Shown here: one piece after another, positions 9,026-19,812 of the stretch
Position numbering within the stretch: position 1 is the stretch's first letter
Layout of the letters: each line of letters starts with the position of its first letter
Assembly (NCBI GenBank): GCA_905221605.1
Contig: CAJNDS010002299.1
Coordinates: 72,001-136,000 of the forward strand
Source of the DNA: Symbiodinium natans
Lineage: Eukaryota; Sar; Dinophyceae; Suessiales; Symbiodiniaceae
Length of the DNA stretch: 64,000 nt
Reading direction: 5' to 3'
Translations under genes and position numbers: made by a program
Notes under the pieces: generated by a model
What the model was told of the DNA's origin: nothing
The model's database searches: none
The model's input: the letters and a program-made list of their open reading frames with translations, nothing else

Positions 9026-9498
9026 CGTTCGCGTCAGACGCCTCGTTTGCGCCCGAGGCATCGCGAAGTCGTTCTGGCGGATGCATACAGTACGCTGGGA
9101 GTGTGATTCACTGGTATTCAACACGACAAACAGTGACAGCCTGGTCAGTATGCGAAGCTGAAACTGATGGTTTGGCAGAAGCGCTTTCACAGGGAATCCG
9201 TATTCTCTATGTTTTGAAAGATTTGTTGCACAAAGACCTTCAGGGATGTTTAACTGGGGACAATAGTGCATCGATCATTCTGGCAGGGCAAGAGAAGATG
9301 GATTTTGGAAAGTGGCGAACCCGAGCATTCGCTTTGCGTTGCAGTTGGTGCCGTGATCAATTGCATCTCGAAAGAATCCCGATACGTCACACTCCGGGAC
9401 AGTTTCTTGTCGCCGATTTACTTACAAAAATCCTTCCCAAGACGCGTTTGAAGCAGCTGCGAGAGATGGCAGGCGTAAGACCGGCCGGCAGCGAGTAG
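8953..9498 (+). CDS. RNase H domain of pol, in the -1 frame
   Basis: This open frame continues pol after a one-base frame change near 8950. It begins with LWRYLRGTL, the usual end of the copia connection region. All four RNase H acidic residues are visible: SDAS, the Glu of CEAETDG, GDNSAS and ADLLTK. The stop is TAG at 9496-9498, and 183 bases of non-coding DNA separate it from the polypurine tract. No XXXYYYZ slippery heptamer is obvious at the junction, so a single-base deletion, or an assembly error, is a simpler reading than programmed frameshifting. If real, the indel would leave this copy without autonomous RNase H. Confidence 0.88.
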   Translation, partial: LWRYLRGTLHETLFYGPEGDGNELTFASDASFAPEASRSRSGGCIQYAGSVIHWYSTRQTVTAWSVCEAETDGLAEALSQGIRILYVLKDLLHKDLQGCLTGDNSASIILAGQEKMDFGKWRTRAFALRCSWCRDQLHLERIPIRHTPGQFLVADLLTKILPKTRLKQLREMAGVRPAGSE

Positions 9499-9681
9499 AC
9501 TGGAACATGGAGCTGCATCAGGGACAGCTGTGCTTGCCATTTTGGCATGTTCCTATGAGTTTCTCGAATTAATTTCCGTGTAATCTGAGGACCCAGCAGG
9601 ATTCACGATGGCTGCATGTTTTTGTGCGTGCGCGGGGCAATGTACGAGCATCCTCCAAGAGCGTCCTTGAAGGTTACTCGT

Positions 9682-9690
9682 AAGGAGGAG
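9682..9690 (+). promoter_or_regulatory. Polypurine tract
   Basis: AAGGAGGAG abuts the right LTR and contains only purines. It is in the expected place for the primer of plus-strand DNA synthesis. Confidence 0.85.
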
Positions 9691-10058
9691 TGTTGCTCAT
9701 GGACAGATTAGCATGGCCCCTGCGCACAGGATAACGACACAAATCGAGGACACAAATCGAGAAGTGTACCATGCCGATGTGCATGGCTCAAGCACTATGA
9801 AGGGCGCAGCGAAGTGCTGAAAGAGCACCGTGGATCTTGGGGTTTTGTTGGGGTGTGGGATGGATTTGATTTAGAGGTTGAAATTGGGGTTTATGAGCCT
9901 TGAGATCCCATCCTCTGTAGTATGCAGTACAGTAATCTAGATGATCTTCCGTACTCTATCCGTCAGAGGCTCGGGGCTCCATCCTCCCCTAACCCATCTC
10001 ACTACTCACTAGTCCCTAACACCCCATCTACTGGCCCTCATAACCCTCATAACCGACA
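9691..10058 (+). repeat. Right LTR (368 bp)
   Basis: It is collinear with the left LTR at an offset of 7905 bases. Two substitutions separate them, at 9829 and 10020. It ends in CGACA and is followed by the target duplication GTTGA. Confidence 0.97.
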
Positions 10059-10063
10059 GTTGA
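10059..10063. other. Target site duplication, right copy (GTTGA)
   Basis: This is an exact repeat of 1781-1785, directly after the right LTR. Confidence 0.95.
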
Positions 10064-10166
10064 GAAGCATGCTGTACTTGGGCTGTACCCCACCTTGGCG
10101 TGCTTGCTGTGAAGCAACTCCTCCTTGTCCTCCTTGGCCTGCAGTCAGCACTAGCGGGAGTAAAGA

Positions 10167-10280
10167 TGGGTAGTTTCCTAAAATATAGTCCCTTTGTGGG
10201 TGCCCATTATTATCAGGTATATCAGGGTCCCTTTACAAAAGGATCCCCAAAAGGGACCACAAAATTTGGGAAACTACCCA
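10167..10280. mobile_element. MITE-like element, TGGGTAGTTTCC ends
   Basis: The 114-bp segment begins TGGGTAGTTTCCTAAAA and ends TTTGGGAAACTACCCA, giving inverted ends of about 12-13 bases. It also has an internal imperfect palindrome around AAAAGGATCCCCAAAAGGG. It has no coding capacity and I cannot assign a target duplication. It is probably a non-autonomous DNA transposon, though a single copy in the window limits certainty. Confidence 0.6.
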
Positions 10281-11686
10281 CATGGTGGATTGGAGCTGTC
10301 GCCAGCAAGGCCGATGTTTGCGGTGCCAGGCACCAATGCCCGCACGTGACTCTCGACCAATGCAACATTGAATAGCATGCTGCACCACTACTCGTGCAAC
10401 CGCAGTCTGAATAAACAGCTGGCCACACCATCTGCGAAGTTGCCCAGCTTCAAGACGGTGAGAAGTCAGCCATTTACCGGGCAATCGCAACATGGGCGCC
10501 ATCATCTACAGACAAGACATTAGAAGATGAATCACTGAACCGGAGACTAGTGTGACTAGAGAGCGTCCATCCTACTGTACAAGTTCTGCTGCTCACTGAT
10601 GTTCACCTCTTGCCACTACAAAGCTGAACCTGGCCTTGTCCAGCAGGTTAGGCGACTGATCCAGGCCCACTACACGGCCAAAGCGCTTGCTAAGGGCATC
10701 CAGCCAAAGGCCTGCATACAGATAGCTTGACATGAGGATGCATGAAGGGACCCAGGTCTGCTCAAGTGGTTAAAACATGGTTCGCTGCAAGCTGGGGGCA
10801 TTAGTTTGCTTCCGGTCTGAGTCAGGCAACCAGCTATTGGTTGGCCGATACAGTTCAGCATGGGAAGCAGATCAAGCTTGAACCCTCAAGCCTAAACCCT
10901 CGAGGATTTCAGCCCCCGCAACCAACTCTGACTCCCAAGCCCGTTGGCAACCTGGTCCGCAACCAGCATCCACGGCCACGAGCTTGGAAGCAGCTGTGCC
11001 TTCATCGTGGCCTGCAGAGCAACAAGCCTAGGGTAAACCGAACTAGAACCCAACACTTCACTACTCTCTAGGTACAACAAACCAAAGCCTTGTCTTCAGG
11101 TGTATGCGGTATACTGGCAATTGGTGCTTGCGCCACTAGTGCATTTAAGAGTTGCATCCCTGTCTTGAGGTTCTCTGTCCCCAGTTTGTCCGATGATAGT
11201 TCTCAAGCAGATACATCTTTCCTGGGCAGATGGTCTGCTTTCGCTGGCCATGATGCAGGGGAAGGCTCGCTCTTGCATGCGCGAGCTGAACTCAGAAAAG
11301 TCCGCAATGTTATCAAACGGTAAAGGGACTCAAGCCAGGGGGGCGGGGAAAGCTACCAAGAGGTCTGAGATAACAAATAACAGCACAGCAGAAAACCATG
11401 AGCCCGTGTTGTGGGGCACGACGCCCATGTAAGTGCCATGTGTCGCGCCATCGTATATCGTTCATAAAGCACGATGCCGAAATGATGGCACAAGTGACCG
11501 GTCAGAGAAACAAGCACGATGCTCTCTCTCTCTCTCTCTCTCCATATGCTCTTGTTTTGAATGTATACTTTAATGTCATGCAACTCAGCACAGTACGCCA
11601 TAATTTACTATATTGCATAGTGTCATATCATACGTATGCGCATACGCATGATACCATTGAGTACAGAAGGGGTCACCGTGCAGTAG
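10281..11686. other. No gene recognised
   Basis: Only short open frames without domains are present on either strand. A (CT)n run lies at 11521-11542. I see no RNA gene. Confidence 0.55.
11521..11542. repeat. (CT)n microsatellite
   Basis: About ten CT units in a row, ending in TCCATATG. Confidence 0.9.
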
Positions 11687-12488
11687 CTATATCCGGCCTT
11701 TGCCGAGCCGGCGCCCGTGCTCCGCTCTTTGCGCCGCGGCATCAATCTCGCCGTGGATGAGGCCCTGGTGCAGGTTTTGTAGGGTGCTTGGCGGGGAATG
11801 AGATGCTTCTTGGGTTGGGAGGACTTTCCCCATGAAGAGTTCACCTTGTTTTACCAAGCGTTCGTGGGTTTGGGAAGTCGAGGTCCTCAGTTCGGACACA
11901 GCCAAGGGTGCTGCTTCCGACAGATCTATGTTTTTTTTAAGCCTCCATGCGACCAGCGAAAGCGCCCAAGGCCTTGGCTGCATGTTTCGATTTATGCCAC
12001 GGCAAGATGCAAAGCCTCATGGTCCTCGTCACTGGACCGGAAGATGTCCTGCGAGTTACATGCATGATCACGCACTGCCAGTAAGCTCGACGCCCTTGCA
12101 TCATCTTCACGAGCTGTCCTGGTCATACGTGGCAGCGCGCTTCTGCCAGTAGTCATAGCTCCCAGCATCGGGCCTGCAGCGCAAAGATTCAGCTGTCCTA
12201 CCATGCATATATAGCACTGGCATCTCCAAAGCCAATGGAGGTCTTGAGTCGAAGATTGAGAAAGAAAGCTAGACTCGGCAAAGGCAGGTCCCCTAAAATC
12301 CCCTTGGTCATGGGAAAGCTCTTGACTCCGCGTAAGGGCCTAAGACGCCTAAGATGCCTACGATGCAGGGTTCAGGGTTAGCCCTGCCTGTCACCGGCTT
12401 CGAGCTCTTCGAAGTTTTCTTCATCCGCATGATCTGCGTCGGACAAAAAGCCTGCAGTCGTCGGCAGCTCGGACTTGCGCTTCGTCAT
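11687..12488 (-). CDS. Possible multi-exon gene, product not recognised
   Basis: A candidate first exon runs from ATG 12488 to 12395 and begins MTKRKSELPTTAG. It ends at a GT donor in phase 1. A candidate second exon starts at 12173 after the acceptor TTTGCGCTGCAG, also in phase 1, so the two join without breaking the frame. A third coding-like stretch ends at TAG 11687-11689 and holds TLQNLHQGLIHGEIDA. The splice between the second and third could not be fixed; several GT and AG choices exist between 11940 and 12090. The predicted protein is hydrophilic with an acidic stretch near residue 25 and no domain I know. Chance open frames remain possible. Confidence 0.35.
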
Positions 12489-13112
12489 TGTACTTGGGAT
12501 GAACATCTTAGGATAGAGTTGAAGACAAAGGCCGGAGAGATCCCATGTGAGGCGTCTTTCGTGATTTGTCGTGATCTTGGCTCGGGCAGCTGCAGCATGC
12601 CGACTCAAGACGCATGGCATGGAAGGAACCACTTCCTCTCCCCTTCGTGTGTTGTGAACCGTGGACCTTTCGTGAATCCATGTTTTGGAACAGCCTCTTG
12701 ATGTCAGCTGGCACGACGGAATTCGTCTCAAGAACTGCAGGAGAAACTGAAGGAAATGCCCTCAAACACCATCGACCTCAATCAAGTACAGCAAACCTTC
12801 GGCCATTCTCGTTAGCAATCTGCGTGATCCACATGCGTAGCACATTCCCGCTGGACGCTCAGCCGAGAAGCTTGTGGCGCTACGGTGCCCGAGGCCCAGG
12901 AGCTCGAAGGCAGCAGCCAAGCGGCCCATGGCTGGGGTTTGAGGGTTTGGGCTTCGGGTTTCGGGTTTCGGGTTTACGGGCTGTTGTAGGCTTTCGACTC
13001 TCACACAGGCAGACCTGAGCGGGAGTAGTTGTCTGAAGGTTTAGACTCACAGGCACGGTCTCGGGTCTCACAGGTCATGTTACGGGGTTCAGGCTTGTAA
13101 GCTGCAGGATTT

Positions 13113-13193
13113 TGGGATTTACGAAAATCAGCAGCCCCTAATCCAAATAGTAGGATTCCCTTATAGCAAAGGTCAGAAACCCCCCATGTCGGG
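13113..13193. mobile_element. Diverged copy of MITE family A
   Basis: It starts with TTTACGAAAATC, contains TAGTAGGATTCCCTTA, and ends in CAGAAACCCCCC. The core matches the copy at 49974-50074 in the same orientation. It lacks the central part, so it is a partial or decayed copy. Confidence 0.5.
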
Positions 13194-13329
13194 CTGCAGG
13201 GACCGGATCAAAAAGGAGCCGAGGTCGACTGCATCATCAGGACAGGACCAAGCCCCTGAGATTGGGGGTTGACCAAACTTGCGGACACTTCTTGATACCC
13301 TGAACTGCCCTGAACTAAACACATGGCCC

Positions 13330-13362
13330 TTATACTGTATATATATGTATATATATATGGAA
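13330..13362. repeat. (TA)n-rich microsatellite
   Basis: Alternating TA units broken by single G residues. Confidence 0.85.
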
Positions 13363-15139
13363 TATTCCCTAAATATTGCCTGGGAATACTATATTACAAC
13401 AAAGAGAGAGCCCATACTCCAGATGGCCACTAGACACCGAGCTGGGAGATGAGCGGTTCGAGGCTGGGTGTTCTGGCTGAGGACTACCAGAGCCGATAGC
13501 TCACCCATCAGTGATTTTCAGAACCCCCAGGTAGATTTCCACTCAGCCGGAGTCCCTTACTGAGCGATGTTGAACAGATTTTGGGGGTCAGCTTTATGCC
13601 AAACCCAGGTTGAAGGTACCGTTTGAAGGGGAAGGCTAGCACAAGCCGGGCAGCTGGAAGACAGTTGCGCCAAGAAAGGGATCGGAAGCGTTGTGGGCCA
13701 GCTCTGCCATGGCCTGCGCTGAAACCCGTCTTTTGAACCTTAAACCAAGCTAAGTTTGAGGATCTCGAAGTCGCAAGGTCGAGATGGCAACAATGTTACG
13801 GAAACCCAAAACGCCTCATGCGCACATGCTTCTGCAGGCTGCAGTTTCTGCGGCTTGCCTGCACGTCGCTCTGGATGGCTGCATGTGGTTGGTTCAGCGC
13901 GCCAAACTCACCTAAGCTTGATAAGAAGCTTGATGCTTTGCAACTTTGCTAGACCCGAAGTGGCAGCGAATGCAGTGTTGAGCAGTCTGAATCATCTCCA
14001 AGTCTAAGTGCAACAACTTCTTGCAATTCCATGAGGGGCTTCAACTGCCTCCAGACTGCCTCCCTATTGTCACCATCACTGCAACCGGGCTGCCGATGAA
14101 CCAGGACCTGACAATGGGAACAGCTGGGGTCGGTGTGCCTTGAGGTTTGGCGGGGCCACTTTGGGCCTTTCTCATCCATCGCTGGGTGGACCGCAGCTTC
14201 AGGGCTAAGATGAGCCATGGGGGGGGAGCGGGCACGTCATAGGGCATGTGACCACGTCTTCGCACTATCCGTGTCCTCGTCCACAACACAAGCTTTTCCA
14301 GGGCTTATGGGCACCGAGGTCAACCTCAACAAAGAAACACGCTGGCCTGTTGCCGAATGGGGCGTAGTTTTTGCTGATCACATCGTGGACAAATCCTGGC
14401 TCCCACACTCCAGCTTGGCCCTTTGAACTTAACACCCTCTTTCTTGACTCTATGTATCTCTATGTCACTATGGCGCAAACCCCTAAAGCACTCCAAGATG
14501 CCCCCCAATCCATGACCAAAAAAGAGGAGCATGTGCTCGGGACCGAGAGTACAAGACCCCGAAGCGCAAATCCCTTAGAACAGGCCCTGTCATGTATTCG
14601 CGACACGTGCTACCGTCTCGGACCCAGGCAGGAGCACGACTTCGAGTGCAACACGAGACCGATGCGACCACGAGGCCGCTTGCAGGCCCTGAAACGGGCA
14701 CGCGACGCGTTTCACGTCATCGATTGTTCGAGATATGTCGATTCTCTGTCACACCCGCGCGAGCCAGTGAGCCCTTTCTCCTTGATCAAGAACTAACCCA
14801 AAGGCAAGCACAGTTAGGATGTAACTACAAATGTCCCAGACGGGCTTTACCTAGCAATGTTTCGAATGCAACACAACCAAATTCGATGCTCCCTGATCAT
14901 GATGCTCCCTTCATATGCTGAGCTTCCCCAGGGCGCTTGCACGTTGAGGCCGTTGATCCACCTCGGGGAGCAGTTGGTGTGCGCTCGCCGGAAGGATCAG
15001 CTCCAACAGCTTTGGGAAGCAAACAATACATGCCTTAAGTTCCCAAACAAGCTTGGGAACCTCACTCTAAGACGGAGGTGTTCATCTTCATAGAACTGGA
15101 AGCCTCCACTCTGAACTTCAGAACTCCAACTCCAATCTG

Positions 15140-15537
15140 CAAGAGCTCAGGGCGTGACCTCTTGTCAAAGGCTGCAGACAGGTCTTTCGCCTTGCGGGCA
15201 GGTATCAAAGAGCCCGAACCTTTTACAAACTGTAGCGGTGCATCCGTCCTCGGGAAGCAAACAACACAGTATGTTGTGCAGTCCATCCGTGACTTGTGAG
15301 GTTAAGCCCTGGACACAGATCTTGTTTGCTTCAGTGCATCTTGCGTGTCTCGCGGGCATCTCCTCAAAGCCCGCAGTGTCAGGACGAGTAAAGGGGGCCG
15401 AGTGGCAGGAGTATGGGGAACGTACTTTGCAATGGACGGGTCGGCCACGGCTGCCAGCATGTCCTGGCCGCGACGACTCCAGCCTCTGACGAATTGAAAA
15501 AACTCATCCTCTCCCAGCCTTCCCCAGACTGACTCCA
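15140..15537 (-). CDS. Possible exons of an unrecognised gene
   Basis: An exon-like stretch at 15422-15537 follows the acceptor GAGATAGACAG and encodes 38 residues, including ESVWGRLGEDEFFQFVRGW. It ends before GTTCCC in phase 0. A second stretch at about 15140-15262 encodes DAPLQFVKGSGSLIPARKAK and on to SRPELLQI. Both have coherent amino-acid composition and third-position G/C preference, but I could not join them by phase, so an exon may be missing between them. No family is recognised. Confidence 0.3.
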
Positions 15538-15920
15538 CTGTCTATCTCATCCGTTGAGGCGCTGAAGGAATCTGGATACATCTGGCGGTTTGAGACCCCC
15601 TTTAAGGTGGACAGAGTGAGGATGTGATGGCTCTGCGAAACTGGAGGCTTCAGGTTTAGGGGTTTGGGGTCTCCCCCCCCCTCTCGTCCTGGAACCCGAA
15701 GTAGCCGGGGCATTTCTTGCATTTGCCTCTGCATCTGCTACAGGACCCAGGGTGGCTTTGAGGTTGCCTATAGGGGGCTCCTTGCTCAAGGCGAGAATTG
15801 TCTGCTGGTGAGGCTCCATCGATGGAGTCCGTGTTGTTGAACGACCAAGTCGTTGCCAGTTTCACTCCTTGGCACCGGCCACGCCTCCCACTGTCTACTC
15901 CTGCTGTCAGGCCTCTTTGT

Positions 15921-15977
15921 GAACCCTCAACCCTGAACCCCAAACCCTAAACCCTATAAACTCTAAACCCTAAACCC
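15921..15977. repeat. Interstitial telomeric tract
   Basis: CCCTAAA units with variants such as CCCTGAAC and CCCTATAAA, about six to seven in total, in the C-rich orientation. Confidence 0.85.
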
Positions 15978-17013
15978 CTGCTTTTTGCTTCAGGCCCCAA
16001 GAAATAAAACAAACGCACTTCCCTGGTCTGCATCCCAGCAGCGGCCCGGCCGGATGCCCGCCTCGCGCTCGGCTGCCAAGAGGCCATCCAGGCCGGAGAG
16101 CACAGCTTTGACCCGGCCTGGGGATATTAATTCTACTCATCAGTTACTCAGGATGCTTGCTAAGCTCAGATGTAAAGATGTCGGACTCTGCACAACGCAA
16201 CGAATGCCTTCATGGCCCCTATAGAAGAGAGCCTCGGGGGGGGCAGAGCCCCCCAAAATGCCCGCAAAGAAGAGCCAAGGCGCACCAGGGAGCGTGGCCT
16301 GGACACCTGGGGTCGTTGCCAAAGAAATCGGGCTCCTGGGCTTGCCAAGACATTCTGATGCCACCAAGCGTGGTAGAAGTGAATTTCGTATTATCAGCCA
16401 CAGATGAAGAGTTCTGAGTTATGTATTATGTATTTCCTCCTTGAACTTCAACCCTTGCCGCAACACCCATGGCGAACCCTGGAAAGACTTGTGGCCCTGC
16501 AGCGCAGCGCAGCTCCATCCCAGCACAGCTCAGACAGCAAGGGAGATCGGTTTACACTGCTGCTGTCAAAACAAGCTGTGTCGTCAACTACGCTCCAGCA
16601 AGGCTTGCTTCGTGGCTTAGACATGTCTAGGAGTCTAAGAAATGTGTCGTGCCTGCTTCACCTCAGATCCCTGGCCAAGCGGCGTTCATGATGAGCACGG
16701 TGTGGATAGCCGGGTGCCACTCTTTGCCTGAAGCTAGGGCAGTGGAGCTTTGGCAAGCAGGCCAATCAATCAATCCATGAATTTACCGAGGCTTCCTCAT
16801 GACAATCTGTTCTCAAATGCAGCTGCTGCTAGCTGCTAGCATCTCGTCGTGGTCTCGTTATCACAATGCGAGGGCTGGGAAAGCAAGCGCAGTGCTTTGC
16901 AAACGGGTGCCTTTGGCGAATCCCAAGGAGAAGCCAGTCTTGATGACCTTGGTGCCACATCATGCCCCCTCCTCGGAAGCACCCTCCTTCTTTCTTTCTT
17001 TCTTTGGCTTTCT

Positions 17014-17053
17014 TTGGCGCCCATACCTCTTTTCAAAGAGGTATGGGCGCCAA
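17014..17053. repeat. Perfect 19-bp palindrome
   Basis: The arm TTGGCGCCCATACCTCTTT (17014-17032) is followed by the two bases TC and then its exact reverse complement (17035-17053). A TTTC microsatellite precedes it. The structure would form a strong hairpin. Its origin is unknown. Confidence 0.9.
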
Positions 17054-18102
17054 TGGCCCTGCGCGTCGGCGCGCCCCGGGTTTCGGGGCTTAGCGGTGAA
17101 GCTTGATTCGAGCAAGGTTCCCAATGCGTAACTCGCCCCTGTTGCGTGCATTCCCTGACTACTCTGCGGTCCCCCGCTTCCCTGTCTTCATCCCCCAACG
17201 CACTGGGTGTGCCGCTCGGCCAGCTTTGCCGCCCCGGTTTCGGGGAAACATCGAGTGAGATCGGCGTGGACAGGAGGGCGCCCTCCATTGCTTAGGCTCT
17301 CTCCCTCGCTTTCACTCGCCCTACTTTCCTACCTTCCTACTTTCCTATTTTCCTTCTTTGCTTCGTTCCTTCTCTCTTTCTCTCCTTCTCTCGTTCTCTT
17401 GCTCTCCCACTCCCTGCTTGACCCGCAAAGGGGTCGCCACAGGGGGTGCGTCATTCTTTCATTCTTTCGTTCTTTCTCTCTCGGCCTGTCTCTCCCCTAA
17501 ACCCAACAAATGTAGCAATTTAATGCCGTAGGACAGCCCATGCCAGCCCAGACATTCAACGTTCTTTGGATCTCCTAGCGATGGCTCACGTACAAATTGG
17601 TGCACCTTTGCTTTGACCAGAAACTGATGCTGCCCCAGATGCTGTCTTCACAGTCTCATAACAATCGAAGTTGGTGCAGTTGTACAATCCCAGGTCGGAA
17701 TCCTCATCTTCGACATGGTAGGATTACTCTGCTGCTTAGGGTTCGGCGCGTGCCGCCTTCGGTGGGCTTAGGGAGTTGGGGTATCTTTCCATAACATCAA
17801 GGTGCATACCTGCGCCAGTCAGAAGCTGTAGCAATCCTGAAAATTAAGTCCTCGTTGTGAATCCTTTGTGCCCGGACCCTACTGCCGAAATTCTGGTGCC
17901 AATGCACGGGTGTACATTGATCGATATTGATCGACAACTTATGTAGTCTGCGTCGATGCATTCCTCACGATGCTGATGCTCTCAAAAGCAGGAGCGCAGT
18001 TTCATTTCGGAATGATGTATGCAAGTCAAGTTCATCAAGGACTAGCCCAAACATGCCCGTGAGATGAGTAGATTTACTTTTCTTCCTTGCATTTATTTTT
18101 TT

Positions 18103-18386
18103 CTAGGTCTCTTGCTTCTTGGCATATCCCTGTTGGTCGAGTGCTCCCGCTTGCGCTGGTGACAAGCATAGCTTCGCCAACATAGGTTTGGGACCCTCTG
18201 CTGCTTCCAGACATGTCCAAGCTGCAATGCCAGGCATAACGTTGAGACCTTGGGGCACAGTGAAACGATTAAGCGTCCGCAGTGTGCGGTGTGGAGTACG
18301 AAACCGCCTGGTCCTCTCCGGCATCGGCACATCTGATTGACGTCTGAGCAAAGCACCCTGCTTCAGCGCCTCGTCCAGAAATGCAC
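18103..18386 (-). CDS. Terminal exon of an unrecognised gene
   Basis: A strong acceptor (ACGTTCTTCCCTTGGCCACAG) precedes an open frame of 94 codons ending in TAG at 18103-18105. The exon starts in phase 1 with GT, then encodes AFLDEALKQGALLRRQ and, further on, an Arg-rich part RTRRFRTPHRTLRTLNRF and a neutral C-terminus. The 284-bp length fits two bases plus 94 codons exactly. No upstream exon could be fixed and no family is recognised. Another frame is also open across part of it, so this is a probable, not a certain, coding exon. Confidence 0.4.
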
Positions 18387-18461
18387 CTGTGGCCAAGGGA
18401 AGAACGTGATCTTAGTGTCAACCCCACAGATGGACAAGAGACTTGTGCCGCGTAAATCCGC

Positions 18462-18535
18462 TTAAGAGAGACAGAGAGAAACAGAGAGACAGAGACAGAG
18501 AGGGAGAGAAAGTGAGGAGGGAAAGAGGGAGAGCG
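18462..18535. repeat. GAGA/purine-rich microsatellite
   Basis: AGAGACAGAGAGAAACAGAGAGAC-type units cover about 70 bases of almost pure purine plus C. Confidence 0.8.
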
Positions 18536-19340
18536 AGCCGAAGAGCGCAAGAGGAAGAAACTCCCAAGATTCATCGCATCCGCGCAGGACAACAATATGA
18601 TGACTGTTGATGAATCTGGCTCAGAAGCCCCCCAAAACTGAGCTCGGTACCATGGTCGGTGGCAGGGCCAAAGCCCAAGGAGTGGTAGAGGCGAACTGCA
18701 TTGGCACCTTGGCGTCAACACTTAGTTTAAGATTTCTTCTGACGACCTGCCATTCGACCATTGCATATTTCGCTCAGCTCATGGGAAAGCCCTCTGTCTG
18801 GTTGAGGTCCTCTAACTTCTAGCTGGTGATTGATCAGACTTCATTATCCCCAAAAATGCCTTCTTTGAAGAAACAAAATATCCTTTCGCGAAGCTTTCGC
18901 GCACCTCATCGTGCCCACGCGGGGGTGCATTCTTCTACATGTGCACCATGCCGGCTGGGGCTGGCCACATGTCAAGTTTGCGTGGGGCCGAATTAGGCTT
19001 CAAGGAAGTCGGATTTCCCGACCTCAGACTTCAGCCATCCCGTTCAGTGACGGAGGCTTGAGTCAGGGCCTAGGAAGAAATCAGCAAATGGCAAGTTGCT
19101 GCCTGACACCGAGAACTTTTGCCTTTTCGTGGATCTATGATGATGATGATGCTGCTGCTGCGATACATCAAAATCCTGTGGTGCGCTTCGTCTGTCATGC
19201 AACTGACAATGTGCTTTGAAAAAACCAGCTGCAGCGACCATGTTTATACATATATATATATATAACCATGCTAATAATAATTTATATATATGTGGTTTTT
19301 GGAGATGACTTGTGAACATGTGCAGCCTTATCATCTATGG

Positions 19341-19458
19341 CAACACCTATCTCTGAACCCAGCATTGGTTCCAGGCCAAGGTTTTTGATGACGCCCAGGT
19401 CGTTGCGGCCAGTGGAGCCCCACTGCGTCTTGTAGCCGAGCCTCGTCGAAGCCAGGGG
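19341..19458 (-). CDS. Coding-like exon fragment, product not recognised
   Basis: On the minus strand the codons for LGYKTQWGSTGRNDLGVIKN end almost always in G or C, unlike the flanks, and the frame runs on through LGLEPMLGSEIGVAIDDKAA. This bias is a good sign of coding. Exon ends were not found and the fragment is too short to name. It faintly recalls glycoside hydrolase barrels, but I would not assign it. Confidence 0.3.
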
Positions 19459-19720
19459 TTTAGGCAGGCGTGAGGACAGCGCGGCAGGAGTTGCGGGCGA
19501 TGATCTCAACTATCCCCTGGCCTTTTTCTGAAGCGACCGGAAAACTAGTAACTAGTATTTATAAACATCTTGTTTGCCAAAATTAGGATTTATCACCAGG
19601 GCCACAGGAAGGGGATCTCATTGCGAGGAAAGCGGCTGCATCATGTCTTCGCTCGGCAGCTGCTTCTTGCAGGCCCCGTCAGCCGTGCAAGGCAGCCTCG
19701 GCTGCTGGGCTGCTATGCTT

Positions 19721-19812
19721 TGGGGTGTTCCCCCTTTTACTAACATATCTAACATTATAGTCCCCCCCCCTCTCTAGCATGAAGGACTGTCAGAAAAAGG
19801 GGGAACATCCCA
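19721..19812. mobile_element. MITE family C, complete copy (92 bp)
   Basis: It begins TGGGGTGTTCCCCCTTTTAC and ends AAAAAGGGGGAACATCCCA. The inverted ends match over about 18 bases with one mismatch. It has no coding capacity. A related right end recurs at 29305-29324. Confidence 0.65.

Larger units (their letters stand above)
1786..10058 (+). mobile_element. Ty1/copia LTR retrotransposon, complete, 8.27 kb
   Basis: The element has two 368-bp LTRs beginning TGTTG and ending CGACA, a primer-binding site, gag, pol, a polypurine tract and a 5-bp target duplication. The domain order protease, integrase, reverse transcriptase, RNase H places it in Ty1/copia (Pseudoviridae-type). The LTRs differ at only two positions (1924 A versus 9829 C; 2115 G versus 10020 C), which points to recent insertion. 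Unusual parts are a CCCH finger in gag and an oxygenase-like domain between protease and integrase. Two frame changes are present: gag to pol, and reverse transcriptase to RNase H. The second may be a disabling indel. I see no second copy in the window. Confidence 0.97.
12489..15139. other. Mostly non-coding; a few ambiguous open stretches
   Basis: Open frames here are short. A minus-strand stretch near 13960-14070 (REAVWRQLKPLMELQEVV) and the region 14930-15060 look mildly coding, but both strands are open and no strand can be preferred. An AT microsatellite and a diverged MITE copy are annotated separately. Confidence 0.4.
15540..18102. other. No gene recognised; repeats and low-complexity DNA
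   Basis: This contains a telomeric tract at 15921-15977, a perfect palindrome at 17014-17053, and pyrimidine-rich DNA at 17290-17500 built from TTCC, CTTT and CTC units. The open frames at 16140-16690 and 16836-17288 have no recognisable domains. Confidence 0.5.

Noticed and set aside
13440-13470. GGTTCGAGGCT, like a tRNA B box
   Set aside because: No matching A box or cloverleaf stems are found around it.
17207-17500. Hydrophobic Leu/Ser/Phe-rich frame
   Set aside because: It is a translation of pyrimidine-rich low-complexity DNA.
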